From: Burkholderiales bacterium
GTDB taxonomy: Bacteria > Pseudomonadota > Gammaproteobacteria > Burkholderiales > Burkholderiaceae_E
DNA: 64,000 bases
Reading direction: 5' to 3'
Assembly: GCA_027487815.1 (NCBI GenBank)
Contig: JAIYCW010000067.1
Location: 1 to 64,000, forward strand
Shown: one piece after another, positions 51,721 through 60,703 of the stretch
Position numbering within the stretch: the first letter of the stretch is position 1
Layout of the letters: every line of letters starts with the position of its first letter
Program-made: the position numbers and the translations under genes
Notes under the pieces: model-generated
Databases searched by the model: none
Told to the model about the DNA's origin: nothing
What the model saw: the letters and a program-made list of their open reading frames with translations, nothing else

Positions 51721-52737
51721 CTATCGAATTGCGAAGGGAGGGTAGTACTCCATATCGCCACGCAGGTGGCGGGCCAGAAGTAGTGCTTGAACGTGAGGTA
51801 ACAGTCCGAGCTCTATAGACTCGTCAAGAAAGGGATGTTTAAGGCTTTCTCGCTTTCTCTCCTGATAGGCGGTTAGAAAGAGCTTTCTAGCGTCATCTTT
51901 TAGGCGGACAGCCCCAGTAGCCTCCTGATGAAAATCGTTCGCCTTCACTTGGCCGCGATTGACAAGCGTAAGCACAAATCGGTCAGCTAGCGCCGCGCGA
52001 AGTTCTTCCATGAGATCAAGAGCCAAACTTTTTCTCCCGGGACGGTCTCTGTGCAAAAAGCCTACATAGGGATCGAGTCCGACGCCGGCGAGAGCGGACG
52101 AGCATTCGCTTGCCAAAAGTACATAAGCAAAAGAAAGCAATGCATTGACAGGGTCGGTAGGTGGCCTACGAAAACGCCCCGAGAATTCGAAATCAGGTAT
52201 CCGAAGGAGGGAAGAAAACACACCGAAGTAAAGGCTCGCAGCCTCACCCTCTAGACCCATCAGTTGCTCAGTCGACCTCGCGCGTCGAATATCCTCTAAT
52301 ACTATCGCCATTGATTTGGCTGCGTCAGCAAGCGCAACCTGCGCACCATGATTTCTTTGCTCGCGCATAAGTACCGCTCGACAGTTCGCAACTTTCGCGG
52401 CAATCATGAGTCGGGAAATTGACAAAGCCTTTTCTTCATCATCAGCCCAGCGATATTGCGTTCGCCTTAAGAGCACGTTGCCCTTTGGCATCCCTACGAC
52501 CTGCGCTTGGAACTTCCCAAATTCGGTGTGGAAGGATAAAGCAATGCCCACTTCGACACAGGCCGACATGAAAGCAGGTGAAACACCCACTTGCCCAAAG
52601 CACAAGATATTCTGAAGCGCCAGCATCGGGAACTGCCCAAGCTTGTCATCGCCTTGCATCACGACGACAGTTTCGCGCTCTTTGCGCAAATAGCAATCAG
52701 GTCGAGTCAGGTAGAGTGTGTTCAGGAGTTTCTTCAC
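51721..52737 (-). CDS. cas1: CRISPR-associated endonuclease/integrase Cas1
   Basis: About 338 residues. The metal-binding Glu lies in LEGEAASLYFGVF, the His in VGFLHRDRPGRKSLALDLMEE, and the Asp/Glu in the same segment. These define the integrase active site that inserts new spacers at the leader. KKLLNTLYLTRPDCYL is a normal type I-C opening. The GTG at 52737 is preferred; a TTG at 52749 would add four residues. Confidence 0.96.
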   Translation of the reverse strand: MKKLLNTLYLTRPDCYLRKERETVVVMQGDDKLGQFPMLALQNILCFGQVGVSPAFMSACVEVGIALSFHTEFGKFQAQVVGMPKGNVLLRRTQYRWADDEEKALSISRLMIAAKVANCRAVLMREQRNHGAQVALADAAKSMAIVLEDIRRARSTEQLMGLEGEAASLYFGVFSSLLRIPDFEFSGRFRRPPTDPVNALLSFAYVLLASECSSALAGVGLDPYVGFLHRDRPGRKSLALDLMEELRAALADRFVLTLVNRGQVKANDFHQEATGAVRLKDDARKLFLTAYQERKRESLKHPFLDESIELGLLPHVQALLLARHLRGDMEYYPPFAIR

Positions 52738-52773
52738 ACCGACATCCAAGCTGAAATGTTATTCAACTGCATC

Positions 52774-53445
52774 TTAATCCTGATCATCTTCAGCAGAGAT
52801 CTTCTCCACCTCGAACAATGCTTGAACATACGTGCCTGATCGATCTCTTCTTACGATCTGTGGAACACATAAATCCACCAGTGAACAATTCTTACAGCGA
52901 GTTAAGTCAGTTGTCGGCGGCGGAGTTACCTGACTTTGCAACACCAATCGAGCATTGTCTATGCAGGCTAAAGTCTGGTCGCGCAACTGATCATTGAGAG
53001 CAACCACCTCACGCAAACGCTCCTGCCAGTACCACAGAGCGCCTTCTGAGATTGATACACCTCGCATTTCCTCAAGGCAGAGTGCTTGAGCACAAAGCTG
53101 AATACGATCCCAATCCATGACCTTCCGCTTACCGCGCTTGTACTCGACAGGGACATATCGCCGGGGTTTGCCGTTTTCACTAAACACCTCAAGCAAATCA
53201 AGCTTGCCCTGAAGCCCCAAGCGATCACTGTAGACCTGCACCGCGCGTTCAGAGCGTTTCTGTCCGCGAGTTTCTACCTCGTGACTGTCCACCCTCTCGT
53301 GTAATACGTTACCTTGTGCAGTAAGGTGGTTATCGCTCCACGCCTGTTCCAAATGGATTAAGGCGAACTGGCGGGGGCAATAAGCAAAGTGTTGGAGTGC
53401 GGAAATCGCGATCTGTAGCGGCGCGGAACTCACACTTGACCTCAT
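52774..53445 (-). CDS. cas4: CRISPR-associated exonuclease Cas4
   Basis: A 223-residue RecB-like nuclease helping to select and trim prespacers. HFAYCPRQFALIHLE carries the first Cys of the Fe-S cluster and RCKNCSLVDLCVP the last three. The nuclease core includes GKLDLLEV and VPVEYKRGKRKV. The ATG at 53445 overlaps the stop of the DUF5615 gene in ATGA, so its translation is likely coupled to that gene rather than to cas7. Confidence 0.95.
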   Translation of the reverse strand: MRSSVSSAPLQIAISALQHFAYCPRQFALIHLEQAWSDNHLTAQGNVLHERVDSHEVETRGQKRSERAVQVYSDRLGLQGKLDLLEVFSENGKPRRYVPVEYKRGKRKVMDWDRIQLCAQALCLEEMRGVSISEGALWYWQERLREVVALNDQLRDQTLACIDNARLVLQSQVTPPPTTDLTRCKNCSLVDLCVPQIVRRDRSGTYVQALFEVEKISAEDDQD

Positions 53446-53810
53446 GCGTCCGCAGGAAAAGGCCTTCTACGAAGCGTTTCCCCATCGAATTGATGAAAAT
53501 ACCCCTCGTGCAAAAAACCCTGCTCCGCCAGATGTTGTAGCCAAAGCGCAGGGTCACGCGGCTGGTAACTTTGCAGGCGCAACAACACCAAGACCGGAGG
53601 CGCGGGTTGTCTCAATCGGAAAATCAACTCTCCATAGTCACGGTCAAAAGTCGCCAACCAACGTTGTTCAACATTGGCGAGGGCCATAACACTATGATCC
53701 GAAGCCCCAGGATGGCTTTGCCCAATCGACAAAACATCCCAGCCCCATTCACGGCACAGCACTATCGAGGCAAGCGGCAGATTCTCATTGAACAACCAGC
53801 GTTGGGTCAC
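53442..53810 (-). CDS. DUF5615 PIN-like protein, putative toxin, inside the cas operon
   Basis: A 122-residue DUF5615 (COG4634) protein with a PIN-like fold. WLFNENLPLASIVLCREWGW is the first acidic motif, here NEN as in a common subfamily; LSIGQSHPGASDHSVMALA and LATFDRDYGELIFRL supply the other acidic residues. The family is predicted to be the toxin partner of DUF433 proteins, perhaps acting as an RNase; this is family prediction, not shown here. It starts with GTG overlapping the DUF433 stop and ends overlapping the cas4 start, both by 4 nt, so it is an integral member of the cas operon. Confidence 0.9.
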   Translation of the reverse strand: MTQRWLFNENLPLASIVLCREWGWDVLSIGQSHPGASDHSVMALANVEQRWLATFDRDYGELIFRLRQPAPPVLVLLRLQSYQPRDPALWLQHLAEQGFLHEGYFHQFDGETLRRRPFPADA

Positions 53811-54049
53811 GGCATATTCGCTTGCAGCTTCCCGACAGCTACGTACTGTTCTTCCCGCACCAATTGTGCGGCGAATGCAATCGCCGCAAGGACATCCTCG
53901 TTTTGCAGGTTTGGATAAGAGGAGACGATTTGATCAACCGACCAACCATCAGCCAATCTATCCATGATCAACTCTACGGAGATTCGAGTCCCTTTAACCA
54001 GGGGCTTTCCAAGCAAAACACTGGGGTCACACGCTATGCGATCATTCAT
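53807..54049 (-). CDS. DUF433 protein, putative antitoxin, inside the cas operon
   Basis: An 80-residue DUF433 (COG2442) protein. MNDRIACDPSVLLGKPLVKG, TRISVELIMDRLADGWSVDQ and IVSSYPNLQNEDVLAAIAFA are the diagnostic HTH-like family blocks. Such proteins usually precede a DUF5615 gene and are predicted antitoxins. The ATG at 54049 has AAGGGG at good spacing; an ATG at 54055 lies directly against that sequence. It follows cas7 after 20 nt and overlaps the DUF5615 gene by 4 nt. Confidence 0.92.
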   Translation of the reverse strand: MNDRIACDPSVLLGKPLVKGTRISVELIMDRLADGWSVDQIVSSYPNLQNEDVLAAIAFAAQLVREEQYVAVGKLQANMP

Positions 54050-54069
54050 ACACATCCCCTTGATTTCAA

Positions 54070-54951
54070 CTAGCTTACCTCAACAACTTCCTTGAAACTA
54101 CTGATGCTACGACCATCAAGCTTTACTGAATAATCAGCAAATGCTTGGGCAGGCGAACCCGCTTCACCTTGGGCTCGCTCGACAGTGACCCGTTCAAAAA
54201 GTTTATGAGCCGGCGCATTGCCCAATGCAGTCGCGTGCTTAAACACCACCAAGTGCCTCGCAACCATTTCGCCCCGCGCAGCTGATCGGTCGTGCTCAAA
54301 CATGTTTTCAAGGGCTTGCCAAAGTTTACTCAAATCATCATCCGAAAAGCCAGTAGTCTTTTGCGCCAGATGGGCAGAGACGAACCCGTGAACTCGATAT
54401 AAGCCATACGGAACAATGAACTTACGGCCCATTGTACGGTTGTCGCCAGACTGCGCCTCTGCCTCTTTTTCCGTAGTCACGGCCATCCGGGTAATAGACA
54501 CCTCTAGTGGAATGATCGGATCTTCTGATTTTGCAAAGGCTAATTGCACCGGCCCCCGCACCTGCCCGCTGTTTACATCGGTGGTCATCACCGCACCAAA
54601 AGTCCGTACATCGAAAAAATTTTTACACATCCATGCGGTGACCTCGCGAGCTTTATCTTTGTCTTTCGGCAACTTCTTAGGCTCATGCGCTAACCCCAGC
54701 GCCTCATAGGCTTTTTTATTCTGAAGATTCAGCACGCTTTTTTCTTTGACATAGATGTCAAACCCCGGCGTTTGTTCCTCAGTAAGCTCAATGAAGTTAC
54801 GAATTTTCCGCTTCAAACAAACGTCACTTACCAGGCCGCGGCTCGAATCTGGATCAAGTCGTGGCATGTTGCCCGCGTCCGGATCACCATTGGGATTGCC
54901 ATTGGTCACGTCAAATAGGAAAACAAACTCATAGCGATTTTTAATGCTCAC
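54070..54951 (-). CDS. cas7: Type I-C Cascade backbone protein Cas7
   Basis: A 293-residue Csd2/Cas7c, which polymerises along the crRNA. The opening [60 protein letters not shown] and [17 protein letters not shown] are characteristic. The start is a GTG at 54951 with AGAGAAG upstream. It is 17 nt after cas8c. The DUF433 gene comes next, where cas4 would normally be expected. Confidence 0.96.
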   Translation of the reverse strand: MSIKNRYEFVFLFDVTNGNPNGDPDAGNMPRLDPDSSRGLVSDVCLKRKIRNFIELTEEQTPGFDIYVKEKSVLNLQNKKAYEALGLAHEPKKLPKDKDKAREVTAWMCKNFFDVRTFGAVMTTDVNSGQVRGPVQLAFAKSEDPIIPLEVSITRMAVTTEKEAEAQSGDNRTMGRKFIVPYGLYRVHGFVSAHLAQKTTGFSDDDLSKLWQALENMFEHDRSAARGEMVARHLVVFKHATALGNAPAHKLFERVTVERAQGEAGSPAQAFADYSVKLDGRSISSFKEVVEVS

Positions 54952-54968
54952 GTTGCTTCTCTTTTAAG

Positions 54969-56822
54969 TTAGATAGATGAGGTGGCTTCAGTCTCAGGCT
55001 CGGAGAGCTTTTTGGAATAGAAACTTTGTCGTTGATGGTAGTACCCCACCGCAAACTGCCCTTGTTGAACAATGCTCAGCTGTTTTGGAAAGCTCGGGGG
55101 CAAAGCGTCAAGGATTCCACCAATTGCCTTGCTCAGACTCACAGCAAACCCGGGCTTGTCTTTTCGGATTTTGGAAACATGGTTCTGGAATCCCGCGATG
55201 AGGCGAGGAAACACAGAATAGGGCACGCTAGAAGCAGTCCCATAGTAACGATCCACAATCGTTGAGTTCGCGCTTGGAATCGCTTCGCCCTGAGCTCTTT
55301 CGAGTACTGCAAACAAACACCCCAGGCGATAAGCCACGGGCGCATTCTCGAGATCAAGTGACATCGGAATTGTCTCCTTCAATAAACCTTTACGGAAGTC
55401 GCGGTGCAATACAGCTTTAATCAATGCAGCACGTAGGCCGCTTACATCACCATCTGAACGCAAGCGATGAATAATCTGGGTAAGCATTTGCCGTGGGTAG
55501 CGCTGCCCGGTAAGGATGCTGCGCAACCATTCGCCCGCAAGGCGTGGCGGAATGTTTTCAGTCTTACCTAGGGGGGCCGTTTGAATCAAGCACCTCCAAA
55601 GAGAGGGAGGGTGTTGCGCGGACCAAGCAGCTGGCTCAATCTGTAAATCGCTCCAATGCTCCATCAGATTTTGCCCCAATTCACCCAAATTGCTTTCCAA
55701 CCAGTACCGAATGGATAACCGTGACGCATTGGGAGCAAGACCAAGCACAAAGAATCTAGTACCGGGGTCAAGATCGGGGGCAACCTCTTCGAACGGACGC
55801 CCACTCGCGATGTTCTCTATCGAAAAGGCCAACTTTCTTGACTGACTTTCGTCGGTTGGCGGATCCGCAAAAGCTGAAAAAAAATCCAATGCCTGCTGCT
55901 CTTCAATAGCGCTCCGAGCCTGCGCCCAATACACGGTACTCGTATCGCCAACAGAGAGGCATTGGCCATTTTCACGGCGCAACAGGAAGTTCAAACTGGT
56001 TGTGTAAGCAAAGGCTGCTTGCTCGGAAACAGGCGCGTTGTCCCCCTGCTTCTTACCAAGGGACTCATAAGCCGCTTCGTTGTAACTCACAATAAAGACG
56101 CCAGAGGTTTGACCACCTGGCACCTTAAGGGGTGCATGGGTGTCAGCAACGGGTCCGAGTTCCCCTTCCACTAAGCACTGCCGCACAATGCCGTTGCGCT
56201 GGCTATTCCAATGCAGCAGCCAGGCAATTTTCGCAGCGTCGCGATCCGCGATAGCTCCAAGATCCCCATCAAGCTTGAATGCAAAGTTGAACTTCAAAAG
56301 CTTTTGTTTAGTATCCGTCATTAGCCTTTGAAATAGGGGGTGTACAAGAAAGTGTTTTGGCTCCCAGCTCTTGATAAACCTCAGGACTGCACTGAGGCCT
56401 ACATCCTCTGATGAACCAATTAGCTTCTCGTGCTTTGCTCTGAACGCGCGGAATGGAAGTTCGGATAACTTAATCTTATTCTCAGCAAGAGTAACTCCGA
56501 GTAAGAACTCTGGTTTATCCCACAGAAAGAAAGAAACGTTCTTGCCCGCATTGAATGCTTTCTCTGTGAACACTCCTGTTCTAAGAAAGGCGCACGGGAC
56601 CCGCAATCGCCTTTCCTCTTGCCTCAGGGTCTTGCCGTACTCGACCTGCGTAAAATTGGGTTGAACGTCTATGAGCTGGCCGCTTCTATCGATTACCAGC
56701 AGATACCCAATTTTCTCATCGCTGAATCCATAAGGCGGGACCAAGCAAACTGGCCGCAGGCCCGAGTCATCAAACCGATCTGCAAGCCGATAGTACAGAT
56801 CATTCAATCGACTTAAGATCAT
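54969..56822 (-). CDS. cas8c: Type I-C Cascade large subunit Cas8c
   Basis: A 617-residue Csd1/Cas8c protein. MILSRLNDLYYRLADRFDD and LVPPYGFSDEKIGYLLVIDR are the family opening; ASRLSIRYWLESNLGELGQN, PPSLWRCLIQTAPLGKTENI and PPRLAGEWLRSILTGQRYP occur in the middle and C-terminal part. It recognises the PAM and completes the interference complex; type I-C also uses an internal translation product as Cas11, which cannot be located by eye here. The ATG overlaps the cas5c stop by 4 nt. Confidence 0.95.
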   Translation of the reverse strand: MILSRLNDLYYRLADRFDDSGLRPVCLVPPYGFSDEKIGYLLVIDRSGQLIDVQPNFTQVEYGKTLRQEERRLRVPCAFLRTGVFTEKAFNAGKNVSFFLWDKPEFLLGVTLAENKIKLSELPFRAFRAKHEKLIGSSEDVGLSAVLRFIKSWEPKHFLVHPLFQRLMTDTKQKLLKFNFAFKLDGDLGAIADRDAAKIAWLLHWNSQRNGIVRQCLVEGELGPVADTHAPLKVPGGQTSGVFIVSYNEAAYESLGKKQGDNAPVSEQAAFAYTTSLNFLLRRENGQCLSVGDTSTVYWAQARSAIEEQQALDFFSAFADPPTDESQSRKLAFSIENIASGRPFEEVAPDLDPGTRFFVLGLAPNASRLSIRYWLESNLGELGQNLMEHWSDLQIEPAAWSAQHPPSLWRCLIQTAPLGKTENIPPRLAGEWLRSILTGQRYPRQMLTQIIHRLRSDGDVSGLRAALIKAVLHRDFRKGLLKETIPMSLDLENAPVAYRLGCLFAVLERAQGEAIPSANSTIVDRYYGTASSVPYSVFPRLIAGFQNHVSKIRKDKPGFAVSLSKAIGGILDALPPSFPKQLSIVQQGQFAVGYYHQRQSFYSKKLSEPETEATSSI

Positions 56823-57496
56823 GCCTTGACCGCCTCTGCATCAAATGCAGGAACCTCAATCAACCCCTCCTTGATCGCTGCTCTGAAGAAGTGCGGGGTA
56901 TTAGCATTAGCAAAATCAACATCGTGGAGCATCCACCCTAGATCGCGGTTCTTCTCGGACTCGCGTAGTTCGCAAACAGGCATTAGGTCTTCATGATCAA
57001 CCAAAGCGAAATGAGCAGGAAATTCTCTTGTGCCCATGCACGGTTGATGAAAGCACTGCCCTCGTTTGGCACGTCGATTGAACTGATCCAAGTGCTTGCC
57101 TACGCTATCATCGGCACTCGCTTTGCTGGTCAGCTCAAAGTGCGCTTCAATTACATAGGCCACATCTCGCAGCAAAGTCGAGGCGCGCTGCTGTCGATCA
57201 TCATCGGCGACTGTATAAAGATCCTGAGTGCTATTTGCATTCATTGCAGCCATTGCGTTTCTGGCGGATAGCTTGCCTCCGACTTCGTTACGACGAATAG
57301 TCTCGAATCTGATGGGCTTTAAGACATGAATTCGATCTACGCACCAACGGATAGCTGGCTTCCAGTGGATAGCCTCTAAAATTCCTCTAGCCGCCGATGG
57401 AGTGATTACGTCATAGCTCACCCGCTCCACCTTCATTTCAGGCCTCGTAAAGCAAGCGTATTCACCCCAGATGTGCAGCCGCACGCCATAACCCAT
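56819..57496 (-). CDS. cas5c: Type I-C Cas5c, crRNA-processing Cascade subunit
   Basis: A 225-residue Cas5c/Cas5d. The RAMP-type start MGYGVRLHIWGEYACFTRPE and SYDVITPSAARGILEAIHWK, with the ITPSAARG motif, are diagnostic. In type I-C systems this subunit cuts the pre-crRNA because no cas6 exists; none is seen here. It follows cas3 after 14 nt and overlaps cas8c by 4 nt. Confidence 0.96.
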   Translation of the reverse strand: MGYGVRLHIWGEYACFTRPEMKVERVSYDVITPSAARGILEAIHWKPAIRWCVDRIHVLKPIRFETIRRNEVGGKLSARNAMAAMNANSTQDLYTVADDDRQQRASTLLRDVAYVIEAHFELTSKASADDSVGKHLDQFNRRAKRGQCFHQPCMGTREFPAHFALVDHEDLMPVCELRESEKNRDLGWMLHDVDFANANTPHFFRAAIKEGLIEVPAFDAEAVKA

Positions 57497-57510
57497 TGCA
57501 TTTACCTTCT

Positions 57511-59805
57511 CTAAAATACGGTCGCCTCTGCGGCAAGTGCGGTTGGATCTGAAAAGTTAAGCCCCGCTCTCAAACTATAAAGGGACTCGGCAACCAATTC
57601 GTAGAATTGCCCTCCAAACCTGTCTGGTTGAATCGGTGCAATGGCACCGACCTTAAGCATCCCAGCGAATGCCGTCTCCGGAATTTGCACGACATACCGT
57701 TGAAGCTTTTGGGCCAAACTGCTCACGCTTACGTGCTCAGGGAGCTTATGCAATTCAGATAGAAGGGCCGTGGCATTATCGCCAAAGGGAACAATGATCG
57801 GGAGCATATGGCTGTCAATCATTCGAAACGCTTCGGCTATATCTTGAAAGGCAAAGTCGCAGTCCTCTGTATCAGCATGGGAGGTGAGAATTTTGTGATG
57901 ATCTAGCTCATTACCCTTAGAGAAATAGACCTGTTGGAAATAGTCCTTTATTGCAACTGGGCCCAATACATCGCCTTCGTACTTACGCAAGATTGAACGC
58001 ATAGGTGCGGCAAGTTGCCCTAGTTCAGGAGGTGCCGACCATTCGGTGCTTTGGAAGACAAAAACCCTACTATCCTCTAAAGGTCGTCGACCCTCCCGGT
58101 TACATCGCCCTGCCGCTTGCGCTATCGAATCCAGCCCTGCTTCGGCACGGTAAACCACCGGAAAATCCACATCTACTCCCGCTTCAATCAGCGAGGTTGC
58201 CACTAGCCGGCAAGGAAGACTATTCAATAAACGACTCCGAATCTCCTTCAGCTTTTCGCTTCGATGTTCAGCACACATTGCTGTCGTTAGATGAAAAGCG
58301 CCAGCTTCGTTTTCGATTGCGTCAAAGAGCAACCGGGCGTGACGTCTGTTGTTCACGATCATCAAAACTTGCTTATGGTTCCGTAGGTGCGCTACCAATT
58401 GATCATCAGCTTGCTCACCAAGGGTCTCAATTTGAGTGCGCCGCAGTTGTTCAAATAACGCCTTCGGATCAGGAGCAATCTCGCGAACCCCCGAGAAGCC
58501 ATTGTGAAAATCATCGTTGCTTAATGCTGGCTGTGTCGCGGTGCACAGCACTATGGAACAACCATAGTTCAACGCCAGTTCTTCTATGGCGGCCATTATT
58601 GGCCTCAAAAGCTTAAGTGGAAGAGTTTGTGCCTCGTCCAGAACAATTACGCTATTAGCAATATTGTGAAGCTTTCGACATTGCGATGGGCGATCAGAAA
58701 AGAGCGACTCAAAGAATTGCACTGCCGTAGTAACCACTACTGGCGCGTCCCAGCTTTCCATCGCGAGTCGCAGCTTGTCGCGATAATCGGCTTTCGGTCG
58801 AGGGGCCAGCTTTTCTATCCGGTCGGGCAGCTTGTCGCGGTCAAACGCACTGTGATGTTCCAACACTGCGCTCTCGTACCCACCCAGAGAGGCCCTAAAA
58901 ACCTCAGCAGTTTGTTCGATGATGCTGGTGAAAGGAATGACATAGATTACCCGGCGCAATCCATGTTTCACCGCGTGCTCTAAGGCAAAGGCTAACGAAA
59001 TCAGGGTCTTTCCGCCGCCAGTTGGCACTGTCAAAGAAAAAAGACCGGGAGGCAAAGCTACTTGATCTAGCGCGTGCTTTAGAACATTTTGCCGCAAGGT
59101 GTTTACAGGGGTCACTTTTGCAGACTGCTCCAAATGCGCTAGATGCAGTTTCAACCGATGTTGTAGCTTTGCGATGGCGGGGTAATCGCTTTCAAGCGGC
59201 TTTTGACCGCTAACCCGCCGAGCGTAATTTTCGGTATCAATCCGATCAGCGTCTATCAGGCAGGAAAACAGCATTCGTGTGAGGAAGGCCCAGCGGAAAT
59301 TCTTGTGTTTTTTAGGATTAGCGTGCGCCTTTATTTGAGGCATTCCTAAACCAAGAGGCAAGTTAATCTCTTTTTTCCACGCCTCATCAAGAACTGGCAG
59401 GTCTTTTCCGTGTTCTAGAGCAAGACGCTGTTCAAGGGTGGAACGCTCCTGCCCAGTACCAGTCCCATTAGCTAATCCTGCGTGATGGCCCGCGATACCA
59501 AACGCAAAAATCTTGGCCATCGCACGGACTTCTTTCCGATCCCCGAACAGACCGACCAAGTACTCTGTTACTACCCTTGCACCAGCGGTCGCATGATCCG
59601 CCCGCTGATTACTTCCGTTTAAGCGGGCCTGAAACTCAGTAGAGTATTTGCCCAAGTCATGCAATAGGCCGATCAGGTGAGCCCAGTCTGCCGCATTAAA
59701 AGCTTGAGCACGCTCAGCCGCCAACTTAGCTACCTGGGCAAGATGCTCACGAAGGGGCTGCCAGTCACTTGGATCTCCGGGGGTACCGGAATGAGCGTAG
59801 AACAT
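57511..59805 (-). CDS. cas3: CRISPR-associated helicase/nuclease Cas3
   Basis: A 764-residue Cas3 combining HD nuclease and SF2 helicase. The HD domain has GLLHDLGKYSTEFQARL, NQRADHATAGARVVTEYLVG and IAGHHAGLAN. The helicase has Walker A PTGGGKTLISLAFALEHAV and the DEAQ box in VIVLDEAQTLPLKLL; LIEAGVDVDFPVV and AAGRCNREG are motifs V/VI. It degrades target DNA after Cascade recruitment. The ATG at 59805 has AAGG upstream; this is the first gene of the cas operon. Confidence 0.97.
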   Translation of the reverse strand: MFYAHSGTPGDPSDWQPLREHLAQVAKLAAERAQAFNAADWAHLIGLLHDLGKYSTEFQARLNGSNQRADHATAGARVVTEYLVGLFGDRKEVRAMAKIFAFGIAGHHAGLANGTGTGQERSTLEQRLALEHGKDLPVLDEAWKKEINLPLGLGMPQIKAHANPKKHKNFRWAFLTRMLFSCLIDADRIDTENYARRVSGQKPLESDYPAIAKLQHRLKLHLAHLEQSAKVTPVNTLRQNVLKHALDQVALPPGLFSLTVPTGGGKTLISLAFALEHAVKHGLRRVIYVIPFTSIIEQTAEVFRASLGGYESAVLEHHSAFDRDKLPDRIEKLAPRPKADYRDKLRLAMESWDAPVVVTTAVQFFESLFSDRPSQCRKLHNIANSVIVLDEAQTLPLKLLRPIMAAIEELALNYGCSIVLCTATQPALSNDDFHNGFSGVREIAPDPKALFEQLRRTQIETLGEQADDQLVAHLRNHKQVLMIVNNRRHARLLFDAIENEAGAFHLTTAMCAEHRSEKLKEIRSRLLNSLPCRLVATSLIEAGVDVDFPVVYRAEAGLDSIAQAAGRCNREGRRPLEDSRVFVFQSTEWSAPPELGQLAAPMRSILRKYEGDVLGPVAIKDYFQQVYFSKGNELDHHKILTSHADTEDCDFAFQDIAEAFRMIDSHMLPIIVPFGDNATALLSELHKLPEHVSVSSLAQKLQRYVVQIPETAFAGMLKVGAIAPIQPDRFGGQFYELVAESLYSLRAGLNFSDPTALAAEATVF

Positions 59806-59979
59806 TCTTTACCTTAATCTATTCACCGCATGTTTGCAGCACCCTGTTACCCGCCAATTTCAGTCGGACCTTAGCTGACACTTCTGCTCAGCGCTAGCGG
59901 ATTTAACCCGGTAAGGCCCTTCTTTTCCTTTATGAGTCAATGCCCAAGCAGGTCAAAAACGCCTTTACCCTTGACTCGG

Positions 59980-60003
59980 GAATCCTCACGGTCTTGAGGA
60001 TTC
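59980..60003. repeat. Perfect inverted repeat upstream of cas3
   Basis: GAATCCTCA and TGAGGATTC are separated by 6 nt. There is no T tract, so it is not a standard terminator. It could be an operator for the cas promoter or an RNA hairpin. Confidence 0.45.
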
Positions 60004-60029
60004 TGGGTGCAAAGGCCTCCACAAAGCAA

Positions 60030-60053
60030 AAATCCCCACGCTTGTGGGGATTT
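60030..60053 (-). terminator. Intrinsic terminator of the sigma factor gene
   Basis: AAATCCCCAC and GTGGGGATTT form a 10-bp stem with a 4-nt loop; on the minus strand it is followed by a T-rich run. It lies 30 nt past the sigma factor stop. Confidence 0.8.
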
Positions 60054-60082
60054 GCCTGGGCTGAGCGGCCTGAGTCAGGGGC

Positions 60083-60703
60083 TTAATTCAAATGAGCACT
60101 CATCCGCCCTGCCAGCCGCTTGCGAGCGCGGTGCAAGCGCACCCAGCAGTTGGCCTCGGTGATGCCAAGCTTGGCGCACACCTCTTCGGTGGACATATCT
60201 TCCAGCGCCTGCATTGAGAACACATCGCGCAGAGTAGGTGGCAGAGCCGCCACTTCGCGCTCGAGTTCTTCCATCATCTGCTGACGCACCACCTGGATTT
60301 GCGGGTTGTCGGCGTCGCTGCCTTCGTCGCGCTCGTATTGCAGGCGGTCCATGCTGTCGTCGCTGGCCAAATCGTCTTCGCTGCCGTGCTCGTCGCCTGC
60401 CACACGCTGGTAGCGGGTTTCGCGACGAAACGCGTCCTGGATTTTGTGATTCAGGATGCCAATGAGCCAAGTGCGCAGTTGCGATTGACCTTTATAGGAC
60501 TCAGCGCTGTTCAATGCCGCCAGCAAAGCGTCTTGCACCGCATCTTCAGCCAAATCCTGGTCGCGGATCTTGCGCCGGGCAAAGCGCAGCATCGCGCCAC
60601 GGTGCTGGGCAAAGTCGTGAATGATGATGGGGTCGGGCGCAACCGCAGTCAGGCTGCTCAGGGGCAGGGGCGGTACGATCGTCTCGAAGCTGGCGGTCTG
60701 CAT
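60083..60703 (-). CDS. ECF-type RNA polymerase sigma factor
   Basis: About 206 residues. Region 2 is seen as FARRKIRDQDLAEDAVQDAL with LRTWLIGILNHKIQDAFRRE; region 4 as LPPTLRDVFSMQALEDMSTE followed by EVCAKLGITEANCWVRLHRA. This is a group 4 (ECF) sigma factor. The middle region between them is long and acidic. No zf-HC2 anti-sigma gene follows; a terminator lies 30 nt past the stop. The ATG at 60703 has CGGAGA upstream. It is divergent to the response regulator gene. Confidence 0.88.
   Translation of the reverse strand: MQTASFETIVPPLPLSSLTAVAPDPIIIHDFAQHRGAMLRFARRKIRDQDLAEDAVQDALLAALNSAESYKGQSQLRTWLIGILNHKIQDAFRRETRYQRVAGDEHGSEDDLASDDSMDRLQYERDEGSDADNPQIQVVRQQMMEELEREVAALPPTLRDVFSMQALEDMSTEEVCAKLGITEANCWVRLHRARKRLAGRMSAHLN

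Larger units (their letters stand above)
59806..60082. promoter_or_regulatory. Region between cas3 and the sigma factor gene
   Basis: A 277-nt gap that should hold the cas operon promoter. It contains a perfect 9-bp inverted repeat at 59980-60003 and a terminator at 60030-60053. I cannot defend a specific -35/-10 pair. Confidence 0.5.

Noticed and set aside
53442-54049. An RNA-type toxin-antitoxin (CreTA-like) element in the cas operon
   Set aside because: Two clear protein-coding genes of known families occupy the region, and CreTA elements are RNA pairs, so the protein module is the better explanation.
57511-59805. A degraded or split Cas3
   Set aside because: The HD, Walker A and DEAQ motifs are all present in one uninterrupted frame of normal length.
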